Positions 1 to 8,837 of a DNA stretch of 64,000 nucleotides are shown here, in pieces; position 1 is the first letter of the stretch; every line of letters starts with the position of its first letter. Under the pieces are notes generated by a model, which had not been told where the DNA came from, did no database searches, and saw nothing but the letters and a program-made list of their open reading frames with translations. The position numbers and the translations under genes are program-made. The DNA lies in NCBI RefSeq assembly GCF_030145815.1, contig NZ_JAIXHL010000005.1, positions 124,001 to 188,000 on the forward strand. Direction: 5' to 3'. The stretch is from Sphingomonas sp. (GTDB taxonomy: Bacteria > Pseudomonadota > Alphaproteobacteria > Sphingomonadales > Sphingomonadaceae).

Positions 1-552
1 CTCGGCGGCAAGACCCGTCACTGCCTCGGGCGGGGCGAGCGGGTCGTCCCAGCCGTGGCAGATCAGCAGCTTTGGCGCGATCGGGGTCGGGTAATCATAG
101 CCCGGCGGGTCGAAGATGCCGTGGAAGGCGACTACGCCGCGCACATCGCCACCCGCGCGGGCGAGATCGATCACCGCCTTGCCGCCGAAGCAAAAGCCGA
201 TCGCGGCAGTCCGTGCGGTGTCCACCTGTGGCAATGCGTGGAGCGCGGCGAGGCTGGCGAACAGGCGGTCGCGGAGCAGCGGGCGATCGGCGTTGAGCGG
301 GTTCATATACACCGCCGGATCGGGCGATTCGCGGGTAGTGCGCTTGCCCTGCCCATAGAGGTCGCCGACCAACGCGACGTAACCGAGCGCCGCGATCCGC
401 TCGGCGGTGACGCGATCCTGTTCCTTTTCACCCAGCACATTGGGGACGATCAGCACGCCGGGACGCAGATCGGTCCAGTCGGTGTCAAACGCTGCTACCC
501 CTTCGAACGGGCCGCCGGGACCGCCATAGAGGATGGTCTGTCGCTGGATCAT
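1..552 (-). CDS. Dienelactone hydrolase family protein (3' end cut by window edge)
   Basis: The reverse strand from an ATG at 552 reads 184 codons without a stop to base 1, so the C-terminus lies outside the window. It is an alpha/beta hydrolase of the dienelactone hydrolase family, which hydrolyses ester or lactone bonds in the cytoplasm. The nucleophile elbow GFCFGG places the catalytic Cys at about residue 121, and the WDDPLAP segment near residue 170 carries the likely catalytic Asp. The catalytic His should lie past the edge. The true substrate cannot be told from sequence. The gene diverges from gpmA across about 110 bases. Confidence 0.85.
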   Translation of the reverse strand, partial: MIQRQTILYGGPGGPFEGVAAFDTDWTDLRPGVLIVPNVLGEKEQDRVTAERIAALGYVALVGDLYGQGKRTTRESPDPAVYMNPLNADRPLLRDRLFASLAALHALPQVDTARTAAIGFCFGGKAVIDLARAGGDVRGVVAFHGIFDPPGYDYPTPIAPKLLICHGWDDPLAPPEAVTGLAAE

Positions 553-602
553 GTCGCGCCGCCGTTCGCCCGGATGAAAGGTCGCTTTGTACCTAGGAAG
601 AA

Positions 603-640
603 GAACAGGGCTTCGACAAGCTCAGCCTGAGCGTTAAGGG
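603..640. repeat. Half copy of a CTTCGACAAGCTCAG-type intergenic repeat
   Basis: Between the hydrolase and gpmA lies GGCTTCGACAAGCTCAGCC. The same core occurs as a full inverted pair at 31781-31864 and 55903-55991. It is a dispersed palindromic element; here only one arm is clear. Confidence 0.65.
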
Positions 641-665
641 GCGTGCGAAACTTCACGGAGGTCCC

Positions 666-1352
666 ATGCCCACGCTCGTCCTGATCCGCCACGGCCAATC
701 GTCCTGGAATCTGGAAAACCGCTTCACCGGATGGTGGGACGTCGACCTGACCGAACAGGGCGTGCGCGAGGCTTGGGCGGCGGGCGAGCTGATGCGCGAC
801 AAGGGTCTGGACTTCGACATGACCTACACCAGCTTTCAGAGCCGGGCGATCAAGACGCTGAACCTGGCGCTGGAGGCGATGGGGCGGCTGTGGCTGCCGA
901 CCGAGAAGAGCTGGAAGCTGAATGAGCGGCATTATGGCGGGCTGACCGGGCTCGACAAGGCGGAGACCGCGGCGAAGCACGGCGACGATCAGGTCAAGAT
1001 CTGGCGCCGCAGCTTCGACATCCCGCCCCCGCTGCCCGAGGAAGGGTCGCCGTGGGACCTGGCCAAGGATGCGCGCTACAAGGGCATCCCGATCCCGCAG
1101 ACCGAGAGCCTGAAGGACACGATCGCGCGCGTTCTGCCCTATTGGGAGGAGCGGATTGCACCGGACCTGCGCGCGGGCAAGCGGGTGTTGATCGCGGCGC
1201 ACGGCAATTCGCTGCGCGCGCTGGTCAAGCATCTGTCGGGGATTTCGGACGCGGACATCGCGTCACTGGAGATTCCGACCGGGCAGCCGATCGTATATGA
1301 GCTGGCCGACGATCTGACCGCGACGGATCGGTATTATTTGAACGAGCGGTAA
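666..1352 (+). CDS. gpmA: 2,3-bisphosphoglycerate-dependent phosphoglycerate mutase
   Basis: This enzyme interconverts 3- and 2-phosphoglycerate in glycolysis/gluconeogenesis through a phosphohistidine. The N-terminal [10 protein letters not shown] motif holds the phosphorylated His (residue 9), followed by the family segment [29 protein letters not shown] carries the substrate-loop residues, and [10 protein letters not shown] near residue 180 holds the second catalytic His. The length of 228 aa is typical of the dPGM family. The ATG at 666 follows CACGGAGGTCCC, a good ribosome-binding site. It appears monocistronic, ending just before a long palindromic repeat. Confidence 0.96.
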   Translation: MPTLVLIRHGQSSWNLENRFTGWWDVDLTEQGVREAWAAGELMRDKGLDFDMTYTSFQSRAIKTLNLALEAMGRLWLPTEKSWKLNERHYGGLTGLDKAETAAKHGDDQVKIWRRSFDIPPPLPEEGSPWDLAKDARYKGIPIPQTESLKDTIARVLPYWEERIAPDLRAGKRVLIAAHGNSLRALVKHLSGISDADIASLEIPTGQPIVYELADDLTATDRYYLNER

Positions 1353-1357
1353 GCCCA

Positions 1358-1489
1358 TTCCTCCCCGGAACGGGGCGGTGGCATTGCGAAGCAATGACGG
1401 AGGGGGCCCTCCTTTGAGCGAGACGATTGCCTCGGGCCCCCTCCACCACGCCCTTCGGGCGCGGTCCCCCTCCCCGTTCCGGGGAGGAT
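1358..1489. repeat. Large palindromic intergenic repeat (CCTCCCCGGAACGGGG family)
   Basis: The outer arms TCCTCCCCGGAACGGGG and CCCCGTTCCGGGGAGGA are inverted. Inside is a conserved block, CGATTGCCTCGGGCCCCC, flanked by smaller hairpins. A second full copy with the same architecture lies at 60081-60209 and a minimal one at 4861-4888. It sits between the convergent gpmA and OsmC genes and may also terminate transcription. Confidence 0.8.
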
Positions 1490-1492
1490 TTT

Positions 1493-1918
1493 TTAGTTCA
1501 GCTTGTGCGCCAGGCTGACCTCGGCGTTCAGCAGCTTCGATACCGGGCAGTTCTTCTTCGCCTCGTCGGCGAGGTCGGCGAACTGGTCCGCGTCGATGCC
1601 GGGCACGGTCGCTTCGAGCGTCAGGTCGGAACGGGTGATGGTGAAGCCGCCATCCTTCTGCTCCAGCTTGACCGCCGCCTTGGTCTCCAGCGTCCCTTCG
1701 CTGAACCCCGCGCGGGCGAGCGCGAAGCTCAATGCCATGGTGAAGCAGCCAGCATGGGCGGCGGCGATCAGCTCTTCGGGATTGGTGCCGGGCTCTTCCT
1801 CGAACCGCGTGTTGAAGCCGTAGAACTGGTCGGTCAGCACGCCGGACTGGGTGGTGATCGCGCCCTTCCCTTCCTTGCCGAAGCCGGAATAGCGGGCGGT
1901 CGCGGTGCGGGTGGTCAT
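1493..1918 (-). CDS. OsmC-family peroxiredoxin-like protein
   Basis: OsmC/Ohr-family proteins are cytoplasmic thiol peroxidases that reduce organic hydroperoxides. The product is 141 aa, a normal length. The two redox cysteines are visible at about residue 58 (AAHAGCFTMAL) and residue 124 (KKNCPVSKLL). The start at 1918 is chosen because AAGGAGATCGAGAG precedes it; the open frame continues upstream but has no ribosome-binding site there and runs into the neighbouring promoter region. The 'NPEELIAAAHAGC' wording matches the OsmC rather than the Ohr subgroup. It is divergent from the histidine kinase gene. Confidence 0.92.
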   Translation of the reverse strand: MTTRTATARYSGFGKEGKGAITTQSGVLTDQFYGFNTRFEEEPGTNPEELIAAAHAGCFTMALSFALARAGFSEGTLETKAAVKLEQKDGGFTITRSDLTLEATVPGIDADQFADLADEAKKNCPVSKLLNAEVSLAHKLN

Positions 1919-2034
1919 CTCTCGATCTCCTTGGTTGGTCGCGAAATCCAAACGGAGGTGCAACGATATCGTTGCAGCGTCGTTGCAGCATTCTTCCCAC
2001 ATGGCCGGTCGCGATGTAGAGAAGCCGCCAGGCA

Positions 2035-3132
2035 ATGACCAACCCGACGATCTTCTCCCGCCCGTTCTTTGAACAGAAAAGCCGCGCCTTCTGGATGCTG
2101 CAGGGCGCGGGCTGGGGCGGCTATCTGCTGTTGCGTGCGGTTTCGAACTTTTCGAACCGGACGTTCAGCTTCGAGGATCTGATCCGCGTCACGATAGAGG
2201 CGATCGTGGGATATTGCCTGACGCTGCTGCTGTCGGCGCTCTATGGCTATTATCGGCGGCTGCCGCGGATCACCGGTATCCTTGCGTCGATCGCGACGCT
2301 GGCGGCGGCGACCCTGGTCTATGCCGTGCTCAACGCCTTTACCGTGTCGGTGATGCGCGGCGATCCGGGGATCGAATTGCCGCTGATCCTAGGAAGCCTG
2401 TTCCTCAATTTCACCGTGCTCGCGGGGTGGTCGGCGCTGTATTTCGGGATCAACTTCTACCTGATCGTCGAGGATCAGATCGACAAGATGCAGGTGCTGG
2501 AGAGCCAGGCGAGCACGGCGCAGCTCGCGATGCTGCGCTATCAGCTCAACCCGCATTTCCTGTTCAATACGCTCAATTCGATCTCGACCCTGGTGCTGCT
2601 CAAACAGACCGATCGGGCGAACGCGATGCTGGCGCGGCTCGCCAATTTCCTGCGCTATACGCTCGCCAACGAACCGACCGCGCATGTCACGCTGGCGCAA
2701 GAGGTCGAGACGCTGAAACTGTATCTCGAGATCGAAAAGATGCGGTTCGACACCCGGTTGAAGCCGGAATTCGATATCGACCCGCGCACCGCCAAGGCGC
2801 GGCTGCCCTCACTGCTGCTGCAGCCCTTGGTCGAGAATGCGATCAAATATGCGGTGACCCCGCAGGAGGAAGGCGCCGAAATCCGCGTATCCGCTCGGCT
2901 CAACGGCGAACGGGTGCAGATCACCGTATCCGACAGCGGACCGGGATTGATCGAAGGCAAGAACCGGCCAAGCCTTTCAACCGGGGTTGGGCTCACCAAT
3001 ATCCGGGAACGACTGGCACAGACATTTGGCGCGGAGCATCGCTTTTCGACGCATTCGGACCCCGGCCGCGGGTTTCGCGTTGAGATCGAAATTCCGTTTC
3101 AGGTCGAGGATCAGTCCCGCGAGGCGGCCTGA
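2035..3132 (+). CDS. LytS/YehU-type membrane sensor histidine kinase
   Basis: Four or so hydrophobic segments cover residues 20-145. A short coiled stretch (about 145-165) leads into the His_kinase domain LRYQLNPHFLFNTLNS, with the phospho-acceptor His at about residue 174. A HATPase domain follows with the N box LLLQPLVENAIKYAV and the G box DSGPG. This architecture belongs to the LytS/AlgZ class, which phosphorylates LytTR-type response regulators. The next gene encodes exactly such a regulator, so the two very likely form one system. The stimulus is not evident. The ribosome-binding site at the ATG is weak. Confidence 0.9.
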   Translation: MTNPTIFSRPFFEQKSRAFWMLQGAGWGGYLLLRAVSNFSNRTFSFEDLIRVTIEAIVGYCLTLLLSALYGYYRRLPRITGILASIATLAAATLVYAVLNAFTVSVMRGDPGIELPLILGSLFLNFTVLAGWSALYFGINFYLIVEDQIDKMQVLESQASTAQLAMLRYQLNPHFLFNTLNSISTLVLLKQTDRANAMLARLANFLRYTLANEPTAHVTLAQEVETLKLYLEIEKMRFDTRLKPEFDIDPRTAKARLPSLLLQPLVENAIKYAVTPQEEGAEIRVSARLNGERVQITVSDSGPGLIEGKNRPSLSTGVGLTNIRERLAQTFGAEHRFSTHSDPGRGFRVEIEIPFQVEDQSREAA

Positions 3133-3234
3133 TCGGAACCGAAGCGTAACCATATTGTTGAAGGACCAAAGGCAGGGGTTGTGGGGCGTCGGGCCGGGGG
3201 CATCGGAACGACGCGTTTTTGAGTAGAGAGAGAT

Positions 3235-4035
3235 ATGACAATCCGCACCATCCTGGTCGATGACGAACCACTGGCCATTCAGGGCCTTGAGCTGCGGCTG
3301 CAGGCGCATGAGGATGTCGAGATCATCGACAAATGCCAGAATGGCCGCGAAGCGATCCGGTCGATCAAGACGCACAAGCCCGATCTGGTCTTTCTCGACA
3401 TTCAGATGCCGGGATTTGACGGTTTTTCGGTCGTTCAGGGGCTGATGGAGGTCGAACCGCCGCTGTTCGTGTTCGTCACCGCCTATAGCGATCATGCGAT
3501 CCGCGCGTTCGAGGCGAATGCGATGGATTATCTGATGAAGCCGGTCGACGAAGGGCGCCTGGCCGACACGCTGGAGCGCGTGCGCCAGCGGCTGACCGAA
3601 AAGCGCGGCGTCGAAGAGGTCGAAAAGCTCAAGGAAGTGCTGGCCGAGGTTGCACCCGAAGCGGCCGAGGAGCTGGCATCGAGCGATGCCGACGTCTCGT
3701 CCAGCCGTTACGAGAAGCTGATCAACATCAAGGATCGCGGGCAGATTTTCCGCGTCGATGTCGACACGATCGAAGTGGTCGAGGCCGCTGGCGATTATAT
3801 GTGCATCAAGACCGCGGACAACACGCTGGTGCTGCGCGAGACGATGAAGGATCTGGAAAAGCGGCTCGACCCGCGGCGGTTCCAGCGCGTCCATCGCTCG
3901 ACCATTGTCAACCTGGATCAGGTCAAGCAGGTCAAGCCGCACACCAATGGCGAGTGTTTCCTGGTGCTCGATTCGGGGTCGCAAGTGAAGGTCAGCCGCA
4001 GCTACCGCGATGTCGTGGCGCGGTTCGTTCACTAA
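3235..4035 (+). CDS. LytR/AlgR-family response regulator (REC-LytTR)
   Basis: The receiver domain (residues 3-120) shows the acidic pair in LVDDEP and the phospho-acceptor Asp at about residue 55 in LVFLDIQMPG, with the conserved Lys in MDYLMKPVDE. A linker with Glu/Ala-rich heptads (about 120-155) leads to a LytTR DNA-binding domain from about 160 to the end, containing VEAAGDYMCIKT and FQRVHRSTIVNL. It lies about 100 bases downstream of the LytS-type kinase, its presumed partner. The start follows an AGAGAGAG-type ribosome-binding site. Target genes are unknown. Confidence 0.93.
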   Translation: MTIRTILVDDEPLAIQGLELRLQAHEDVEIIDKCQNGREAIRSIKTHKPDLVFLDIQMPGFDGFSVVQGLMEVEPPLFVFVTAYSDHAIRAFEANAMDYLMKPVDEGRLADTLERVRQRLTEKRGVEEVEKLKEVLAEVAPEAAEELASSDADVSSSRYEKLINIKDRGQIFRVDVDTIEVVEAAGDYMCIKTADNTLVLRETMKDLEKRLDPRRFQRVHRSTIVNLDQVKQVKPHTNGECFLVLDSGSQVKVSRSYRDVVARFVH

Positions 4036-4110
4036 CAATATGATCGCAATAATCGGGATTGTTCCACTTTCGTTCCAGGCCTATCAAGGCCGGAACGAGA
4101 GGGGATGTCC

Positions 4111-4857
4111 ATGAGCCGATTCGCTGAATTCGCCGCGCTGCATGTGCCGGGCGCGCCGCTGGTGCTGATCAATGTGTGGGATGCCGGGTCCGCCAAGGCC
4201 GTTGCGGCGGCAGGGGTGAAGGCGATCGCGACCGGCAGCGCGTCGGTTGCCGCCGCCAACGGGTTCAGCGACGCCGAATCACTCCCGCTCGACCTCGCCA
4301 TCGCCAATGCGCGGCGGATCGTCGGGGCGGTCGACCTGCCGGTGTCGATCGATTTCGAGGGCGGCTATGCGGTCGCGCCCGATGCGCTCGCGTCGAACGT
4401 GACGCTGCTCGCGGCGACCGGGGCGATTGGCTGTAACTTCGAGGATCAGGTAATCGGCGGCTCCGGGATGCATGCCCCTGAGGCACAGGCCGCGCGCATC
4501 GCCGCGATTCGCGCCGCGACCGGGCCGGACTTCTTCATCAACGCCCGCACCGATCTCTTCCTGCAGGCGCCGTCGGAAACGCATGATGCGGCCAAGGTCG
4601 ACGCCGCCATTGCCCGCGCGCATGCCTATGCGGCCGCGGGGGCGAGCGGGTTCTTCGTGCCGGGGCTGGCCGATCTCGACCTGTTGGCGCGGGTGTGCCG
4701 CGAATCGCCGTTGCCGGTGAACTTCATGGCGTTTCCGGGCGCGCCGGATGCCGCTGCGGTGGCTGCGGCTGGGGTAGCGCGGATCAGCCACGGGCCGTTC
4801 CCGTTCCGCGCGGCGATGCGTGCGGTCGAGGACGCGGCGCGGGCGGTGTTGGGTTAG
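4111..4857 (+). CDS. Isocitrate lyase/PEP mutase-family enzyme
   Basis: This is a TIM-barrel protein of the PEP mutase/isocitrate lyase superfamily, acting on C-C or C-P bonds of 2-oxo or 2-hydroxy acids. Typical segments are NVWDAGSAKAV, SIDFEGGYAV, IGCNFEDQV and FFINARTDLFL, which supply metal- and substrate-binding acids. The length of about 248 aa fits the small, poorly characterised subgroup rather than true isocitrate lyase or methylisocitrate lyase. I prefer the ATG at 4111, which has GAGAGG at good spacing; the ATG at 4105 is also possible. The physiological substrate cannot be assigned. Confidence 0.87.
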   Translation: MSRFAEFAALHVPGAPLVLINVWDAGSAKAVAAAGVKAIATGSASVAAANGFSDAESLPLDLAIANARRIVGAVDLPVSIDFEGGYAVAPDALASNVTLLAATGAIGCNFEDQVIGGSGMHAPEAQAARIAAIRAATGPDFFINARTDLFLQAPSETHDAAKVDAAIARAHAYAAAGASGFFVPGLADLDLLARVCRESPLPVNFMAFPGAPDAAAVAAAGVARISHGPFPFRAAMRAVEDAARAVLG

Positions 4858-4860
4858 GGT

Positions 4861-4888
4861 CAATCCTCCCCTGGAAGGGGAGGATTTG
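4861..4888. repeat. Minimal CCTCCCC...GGGGAGG palindrome
   Basis: CAATCCTCCCCTGGAAGGGG with its inverted end is a short version of the outer arms of the repeats at 1358-1489 and 60081-60209. It lies between convergent genes and can fold as a hairpin, so it may serve as a terminator. Confidence 0.6.
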
Positions 4889-4889
4889 A

Positions 4890-5162
4890 TTACGCCTCGG
4901 CCTCGCCTTCGCCCTCACCCACAGCCGGGCTCTCGAACCATGCCTCGACCGGGCCGGACAGCTTGATCGTCAGCGGGTTGCCCTTGCGGTCCATGGTCTT
5001 GCCGACCTGGACGCGGATCCAGTTTTCCGAAACGCAATATTCCTCGACATCGCGGCGCTCGACGCCCTTGAAACGGATGCCGATGCCGCGCTGGAGCAGC
5101 GCCTGGTCGAAATAGGGGCTCTTCGGGTTGACCGAGAGCCGGTCGGGAGGAGTGTCGCTCAT
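4890..5162 (-). CDS. DUF3297-like small protein
   Basis: The 90-aa product (MSDTPPDRLSVNPKSPYFD...) matches my memory of the DUF3297 family, small proteins common in alpha- and gammaproteobacteria with no established function. It has no signal peptide or membrane segment and ends in an acidic Glu/Ala tail (GEGEGEAEA). The RGIGIRFKG and VQVGKTMDRKGNP segments look like a compact beta-rich fold. It is transcribed alone and is convergent with the PEP mutase-like gene. Confidence 0.75.
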   Translation of the reverse strand: MSDTPPDRLSVNPKSPYFDQALLQRGIGIRFKGVERRDVEEYCVSENWIRVQVGKTMDRKGNPLTIKLSGPVEAWFESPAVGEGEGEAEA

Positions 5163-5193
5163 GGCGCGCGCCTCTAACCCGAAATGCGCGCAA

Positions 5194-5231
5194 ACAAAAG
5201 CGGCGCGAAACCGGAGCTTCGCGCCGCCTTG
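5194..5231 (-). terminator. Rho-independent terminator of the glycine-zipper gene
   Basis: On the reverse strand, GGCGGCGCGAA and TTCGCGCCGC form a strong stem followed by TTTTGTTT. It lies directly downstream of the gene at 5244-5627. Confidence 0.8.
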
Positions 5232-5243
5232 TTATCCAGCCGC

Positions 5244-5627
5244 TTAGCGGCAGTAGCGCACCTTCACGCGGCGACCCAGATAGGGGTCGTAGACGCGACG
5301 GACGGTGCAGCCGCGCCAGTTGCGGCGCTCGTAATCGCGGTAATAATGGCTTTGCGGCGGGTAATAGCCGCGCTGGCGGTAATAGCCGTCATACCGGTCA
5401 TAGCCGTGATAGCCGCGGTCGTAGCGATCATAACGATCATAGCGGTCGCGGCTCGAGCTGGCGATTGCGGCGCCGATCACGACACCGGCAATGCCGGCGG
5501 CGATGGCGGTCCCAGTGTTGTCACGGTCGCGATGGCGATACCGCTGGGCCTCTGCCGGCGCGGCCGCGGTGAGCGCGGTGGCGCCGAGGGTGAGACCGAG
5601 CACCGCCTTGGTGATCATCGTCTTCAT
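5244..5627 (-). CDS. Secreted glycine-zipper protein with Tyr/Asp/Arg repeats
   Basis: The 127-aa product starts with a signal peptide (about residues 1-24, ending APAEAQ). A glycine-zipper segment follows, GTAIAAGIAGVVIGAAIASS. Next is a low-complexity region built on repeated YDRYDR units (about residues 55-90), then a basic tail with two cysteines near the C-terminus (GCTVRRVYDPY, VRYC). It is probably periplasmic or outer-membrane associated, similar to other small sphingomonad glycine-zipper proteins. The start at 5627 follows GAGGAGGAAGAC; upstream in-frame codons lack such a site. Function is unknown. Confidence 0.8.
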   Translation of the reverse strand: MKTMITKAVLGLTLGATALTAAAPAEAQRYRHRDRDNTGTAIAAGIAGVVIGAAIASSSRDRYDRYDRYDRGYHGYDRYDGYYRQRGYYPPQSHYYRDYERRNWRGCTVRRVYDPYLGRRVKVRYCR

Positions 5628-5791
5628 GTCTTCCTCCTCGTGCATCTGCACATTCCGACGTCTCAACGCTCTGAGGTCCGTCTGAATAGCCTTTTGTGCG
5701 AGTCGAACTGAACGGCTGCGGAATCGTGCGTTCACTTGCGGTTTAGATCAAGGGACGCGATGGAGGCGGCGAACCAGGAGTGCCGAACCCA

Positions 5792-6193
5792 ATGAATCTG
5801 TGGCTGATGAAATCCGAACCCGATGTGTTCAGCTGGGACGATCTGGTGCGCGACGGCAGCACCGAATGGGACGGCGTGCGCAACCATACCGCGGCGGGGA
5901 ACCTGCGCGCGATGAAGGTCGGCGACCGGGCGTTTTTCTACCACAGCAATATCGGGCTGGAGATCGTCGGCATCATGGAAGTGAGCCGCGAGGCCAAGCC
6001 CGATGGCGAGGGGAAACATTGGGTGTCGGTCGAAATGAAACCGGTCGAACCGCTGCCCAATCCGGTGACGCTGAAGATGGTGAAGGCCGAGCCCCGGCTC
6101 GCCGCGATGGAGCTGGTCAAATATTCGCGGCTGTCGGTGGGGAAGGTGAGCCCCGGGGAATGGGACGTGGTGCTGGAGATGGCGGGACGTTGA
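5792..6193 (+). CDS. EVE domain-containing protein
   Basis: The 133-aa product is a stand-alone EVE domain, a PUA-like fold related to YTH domains that binds modified bases in nucleic acids. Diagnostic features are the opening LWLMKSEPDVFSWDDL, DGVRNHTAAGNLRAMK, and FFYHSNIG leading to IVGIMEV. The start at 5792 is the conserved Met before NLWLMKSEP, with AGGAG about 11 bases upstream. A GTG at 5780 is possible but overlaps that site. It is followed by a long palindromic repeat. Its role in the cell is unproven. Confidence 0.92.
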   Translation: MNLWLMKSEPDVFSWDDLVRDGSTEWDGVRNHTAAGNLRAMKVGDRAFFYHSNIGLEIVGIMEVSREAKPDGEGKHWVSVEMKPVEPLPNPVTLKMVKAEPRLAAMELVKYSRLSVGKVSPGEWDVVLEMAGR

Positions 6194-6199
6194 ACGGGT

Positions 6200-6308
6200 C
6201 CGTCACCCCCGCGAAAGCGGGGGCCCATCTCCTACAGGATCGGCATATTGTGCCGGTGCGGTGAGTGGATGGTCCGGGAGATGGCCCCCGCTTTCGCGGG
6301 CGTGACGG
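6200..6308. repeat. GTCACCCCCGCGAAAGCGGGGG-family palindromic repeat
   Basis: The left arm CGTCACCCCCGCGAAAGCGG is matched by the inverted right arm CCCGCTTTCGCGGGCGTGACG, with GGCCCATCTCC / GGAGATGG inside and a shared core GCCGGTGCGGT. A second copy with the same parts is at 32348-32454. It separates the EVE gene from the tol operon. Confidence 0.85.
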
Positions 6309-6399
6309 CCTAGTACGGAACCACCGCCCCGCCCCTCCGTTCATCGCGCTTGGGGAACGGGCCGACAGTGACAGTTGAACTTCGATTCCCCCCGCCGCT

Positions 6400-6867
6400 A
6401 TGGGCGCACGGGTGAGCGTGATTGACCTGCCTCCCGTCTCGGGCCGTTTCGACGGCGTCGAGCATCTCTTCCCGGTGCGTGTCTATTTTGAGGACACCGA
6501 CCTGTCTGGGGTGGTGTATCATGCCAATTACCTGCGGTTCATGGAACGCGCGCGATCGGATATGCTGCGCTGTGCCGGGATCGATCAGCGGGCGGCGCAT
6601 GAGGCGGGTGAAGGGGTTTACGTCGTGCGCGACATCGGCATCCGCTATGTTGCCCCTGCACGGCTCGACGATGCGCTGGTTGTTGTCAGCAGGGTCCTGC
6701 GCGTGCGGGCGGCGGCGGTGAATATTCAGCAACGAGTCATGCGGAACGGGGAATTGCTGACCCAGGCGGATGTGGAAGCGGCGTTCGTGACCCCGACGGG
6801 GCGCGCGCGGCGGCAACCGCCGGAGTGGGTCGAAGCGTTCGTGCCGCTGGTCTGGAAGGGAAACTGA
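6400..6867 (+). CDS. ybgC: Tol-Pal-associated acyl-CoA thioesterase YbgC
   Basis: This is a 155-aa single hotdog-fold thioesterase. The signature FEDTDLSGVVYHANYLRFME contains the catalytic Asp at about residue 34 and the GVVYHxxYL helix start. Members hydrolyse short- or medium-chain acyl-CoA or acyl-ACP and are encoded at the head of tol-pal operons, as here, 7 bases before tolQ. An alternative start is the GTG-derived VSVIDLPP a few codons in; the ATG at 6400 is used here without a strong ribosome-binding site. Confidence 0.93.
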   Translation: MGARVSVIDLPPVSGRFDGVEHLFPVRVYFEDTDLSGVVYHANYLRFMERARSDMLRCAGIDQRAAHEAGEGVYVVRDIGIRYVAPARLDDALVVVSRVLRVRAAAVNIQQRVMRNGELLTQADVEAAFVTPTGRARRQPPEWVEAFVPLVWKGN

Positions 6868-6874
6868 GCGACAC

Positions 6875-7587
6875 ATGGACTGGTTCGCAAATCTGAAATT
6901 CGACAGCGCGTCCTATATCGGGCTGTTCCTGCAGGCCGAATGGGACGTGAAGGCGATCATGGTCGGCCTGGTGCTTGCCAGCATCTGGACCTGGGCGATC
7001 ATCCTGTCGCTGCGCGGGCGCATCGCCGCCGCGCGCAAGGCCGCCGAGCGGTTCGAGGGCGATTATCGCAAGACCGACGATATCGACGCCTTTTACAAGC
7101 TGCACGGGGACGAGGATCATCCGACTGCGCGGGTGTTCGCGGCGGGCGTGACCGAATGGCGGCGTTCGACCGGCGGGCGCGCACTCGACAAGGACGGGAC
7201 GCGCGAGCGGCTGGCGACGACGATGGGCGCGGCGGTCGCGCTGGAGGTAGATCGGCTGTCGGACCGGCTCAACATCCTCGCCACGGTCGGCGCGACCGCG
7301 CCGTTCGTCGGGCTGCTCGGCACGGTGCTGGGCATCATGCGCAGCTTCACCGCGATTGCGGGGCAGCAGAGCACGTCGCTCGCGGTGGTCGCGCCGGGCA
7401 TTGCCGAGGCGCTGTTCGCGACCGCGATCGGCCTGTTCGCGGCCATCCCCGCCGTCATCGCCTATAACCGCTTCAGCCATGGCATCGAAAAGGTCGAGGC
7501 GCGGCTGAACCGCTTTGCCGATGGCTTCCACGCAACCCTTAGCCGCCAGCTCGACAGCGCGCCGGCGGGCGGCAAGCCGCTGCTCTG

Positions 7588-7588
<1 letters not shown>
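6875..7588 (+). CDS. tolQ: Tol-Pal system inner-membrane proton channel subunit TolQ
   Basis: TolQ forms, with TolR, the ion-driven motor that energises the Tol-Pal envelope complex during cell division. The 237-aa protein has three transmembrane segments: about residues 22-45, 137-165 (LATVGATAPFVGLLGTVLGI) and 170-195. The conserved AxxGLxxTVxGIM block of the ExbB/TolQ/MotA family is clear. The ATG at 6875 follows the ybgC stop by a few bases, and its stop overlaps the tolR start by one base. Confidence 0.96.
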
Positions 7589-8021
<433 letters not shown>

Positions 8022-8022
<1 letters not shown>

Positions 8023-8837
8023 TGGCGGTGGCGATCGACCGCAGGGAAGGCATCGGCATCGGGGTGGCCGTGATCGGCCATGCCGCGCTGTTCGCCCTGC
8101 TGTCGCTCGCGATCATGCCCAAGGTCGATCCGCTCGACATCAAGCCGGTGCCGATCGAAGTGTCACTGACCGATGAAGCGGGTCTGGTCAGCGAAGCGCC
8201 GGTGATCGAGAAGGAAGCGCCGGCCGAGCGGCTGGCCGAAGTCCCTGCACCGCCCGAACCCGATTCGCCGCCGCCGGTGCCGGAAACGCAGCCCGAGCCG
8301 ATCGCCAAGCCCGACCCGACGCCGCCCAAGGCTGCCCCCGCCCCTGCGCCCAAACCGCAGCCCAAGGCGGAAGCGAAGAAGTCGAACCCCGCCCCGGCCA
8401 AGGCGCAGCCGAAGACGGAGCGTAGGAATGCGACGCCAACGGGCCGACTGACCGGCATCGTCGACGGACTGACCGATCAGGCGAGCAAGGGCAAGGCGAC
8501 GACGCCGCAGGCCGCGCAGATGGGCCCCGAGGTCCGTTCATCGATCTTCGGCCTGATCCGGCGGCAGGTGAAGCCGCATTGGCGCGCGCCGACCGGAGCC
8601 GACGTCAATCTGCTCGCCACCATCGTCGAGGTGCGGTTGAACAAGGATGGCTCGCTCGCCGGGCAACCGCGGATCGTCGATCAGACCGGCGAAACCGAAA
8701 GCAACCGCCCGCAGCAGGAGTTGCACAAGGAGCGTGCGCTGGCCGCGATCCGGCTTGCAGCGCCGTTCAAGGGCTTGCCCGAGGAATATTATGACGGCTG
8801 GAAAGCCTTCCGACTGTCCTTCGACAGGAGACTGTGA
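8022..8837 (+). CDS. tolA: Cell envelope integrity protein TolA/TonB-like
   Basis: The 271-aa protein has one N-terminal membrane helix (about residues 13-34), a long Pro/Ala/Lys/Glu-rich rod (about 65-140, with PPPVPETQPEP and repeated KP motifs) that spans the periplasm, and a compact C-terminal domain (about 165-271). Its place between tolR and tolB identifies it as TolA, although the sequence is low complexity and the C-terminal domain also resembles TonB. It links the TolQR motor to Pal and TolB. The start overlaps tolR by one base. Confidence 0.9.

Noticed and set aside
549..1232. Long reverse-strand open frame opposite gpmA
   Set aside because: It is rich in Arg/Gln/His low-complexity text and lies fully opposite a clear enzyme gene; GC-rich shadow frame.
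5184..5711. Forward open frame across the glycine-zipper gene
   Set aside because: It is the mirror of the YDR repeat tract (AVIAVIPVIAVI text) and lacks a ribosome-binding site.
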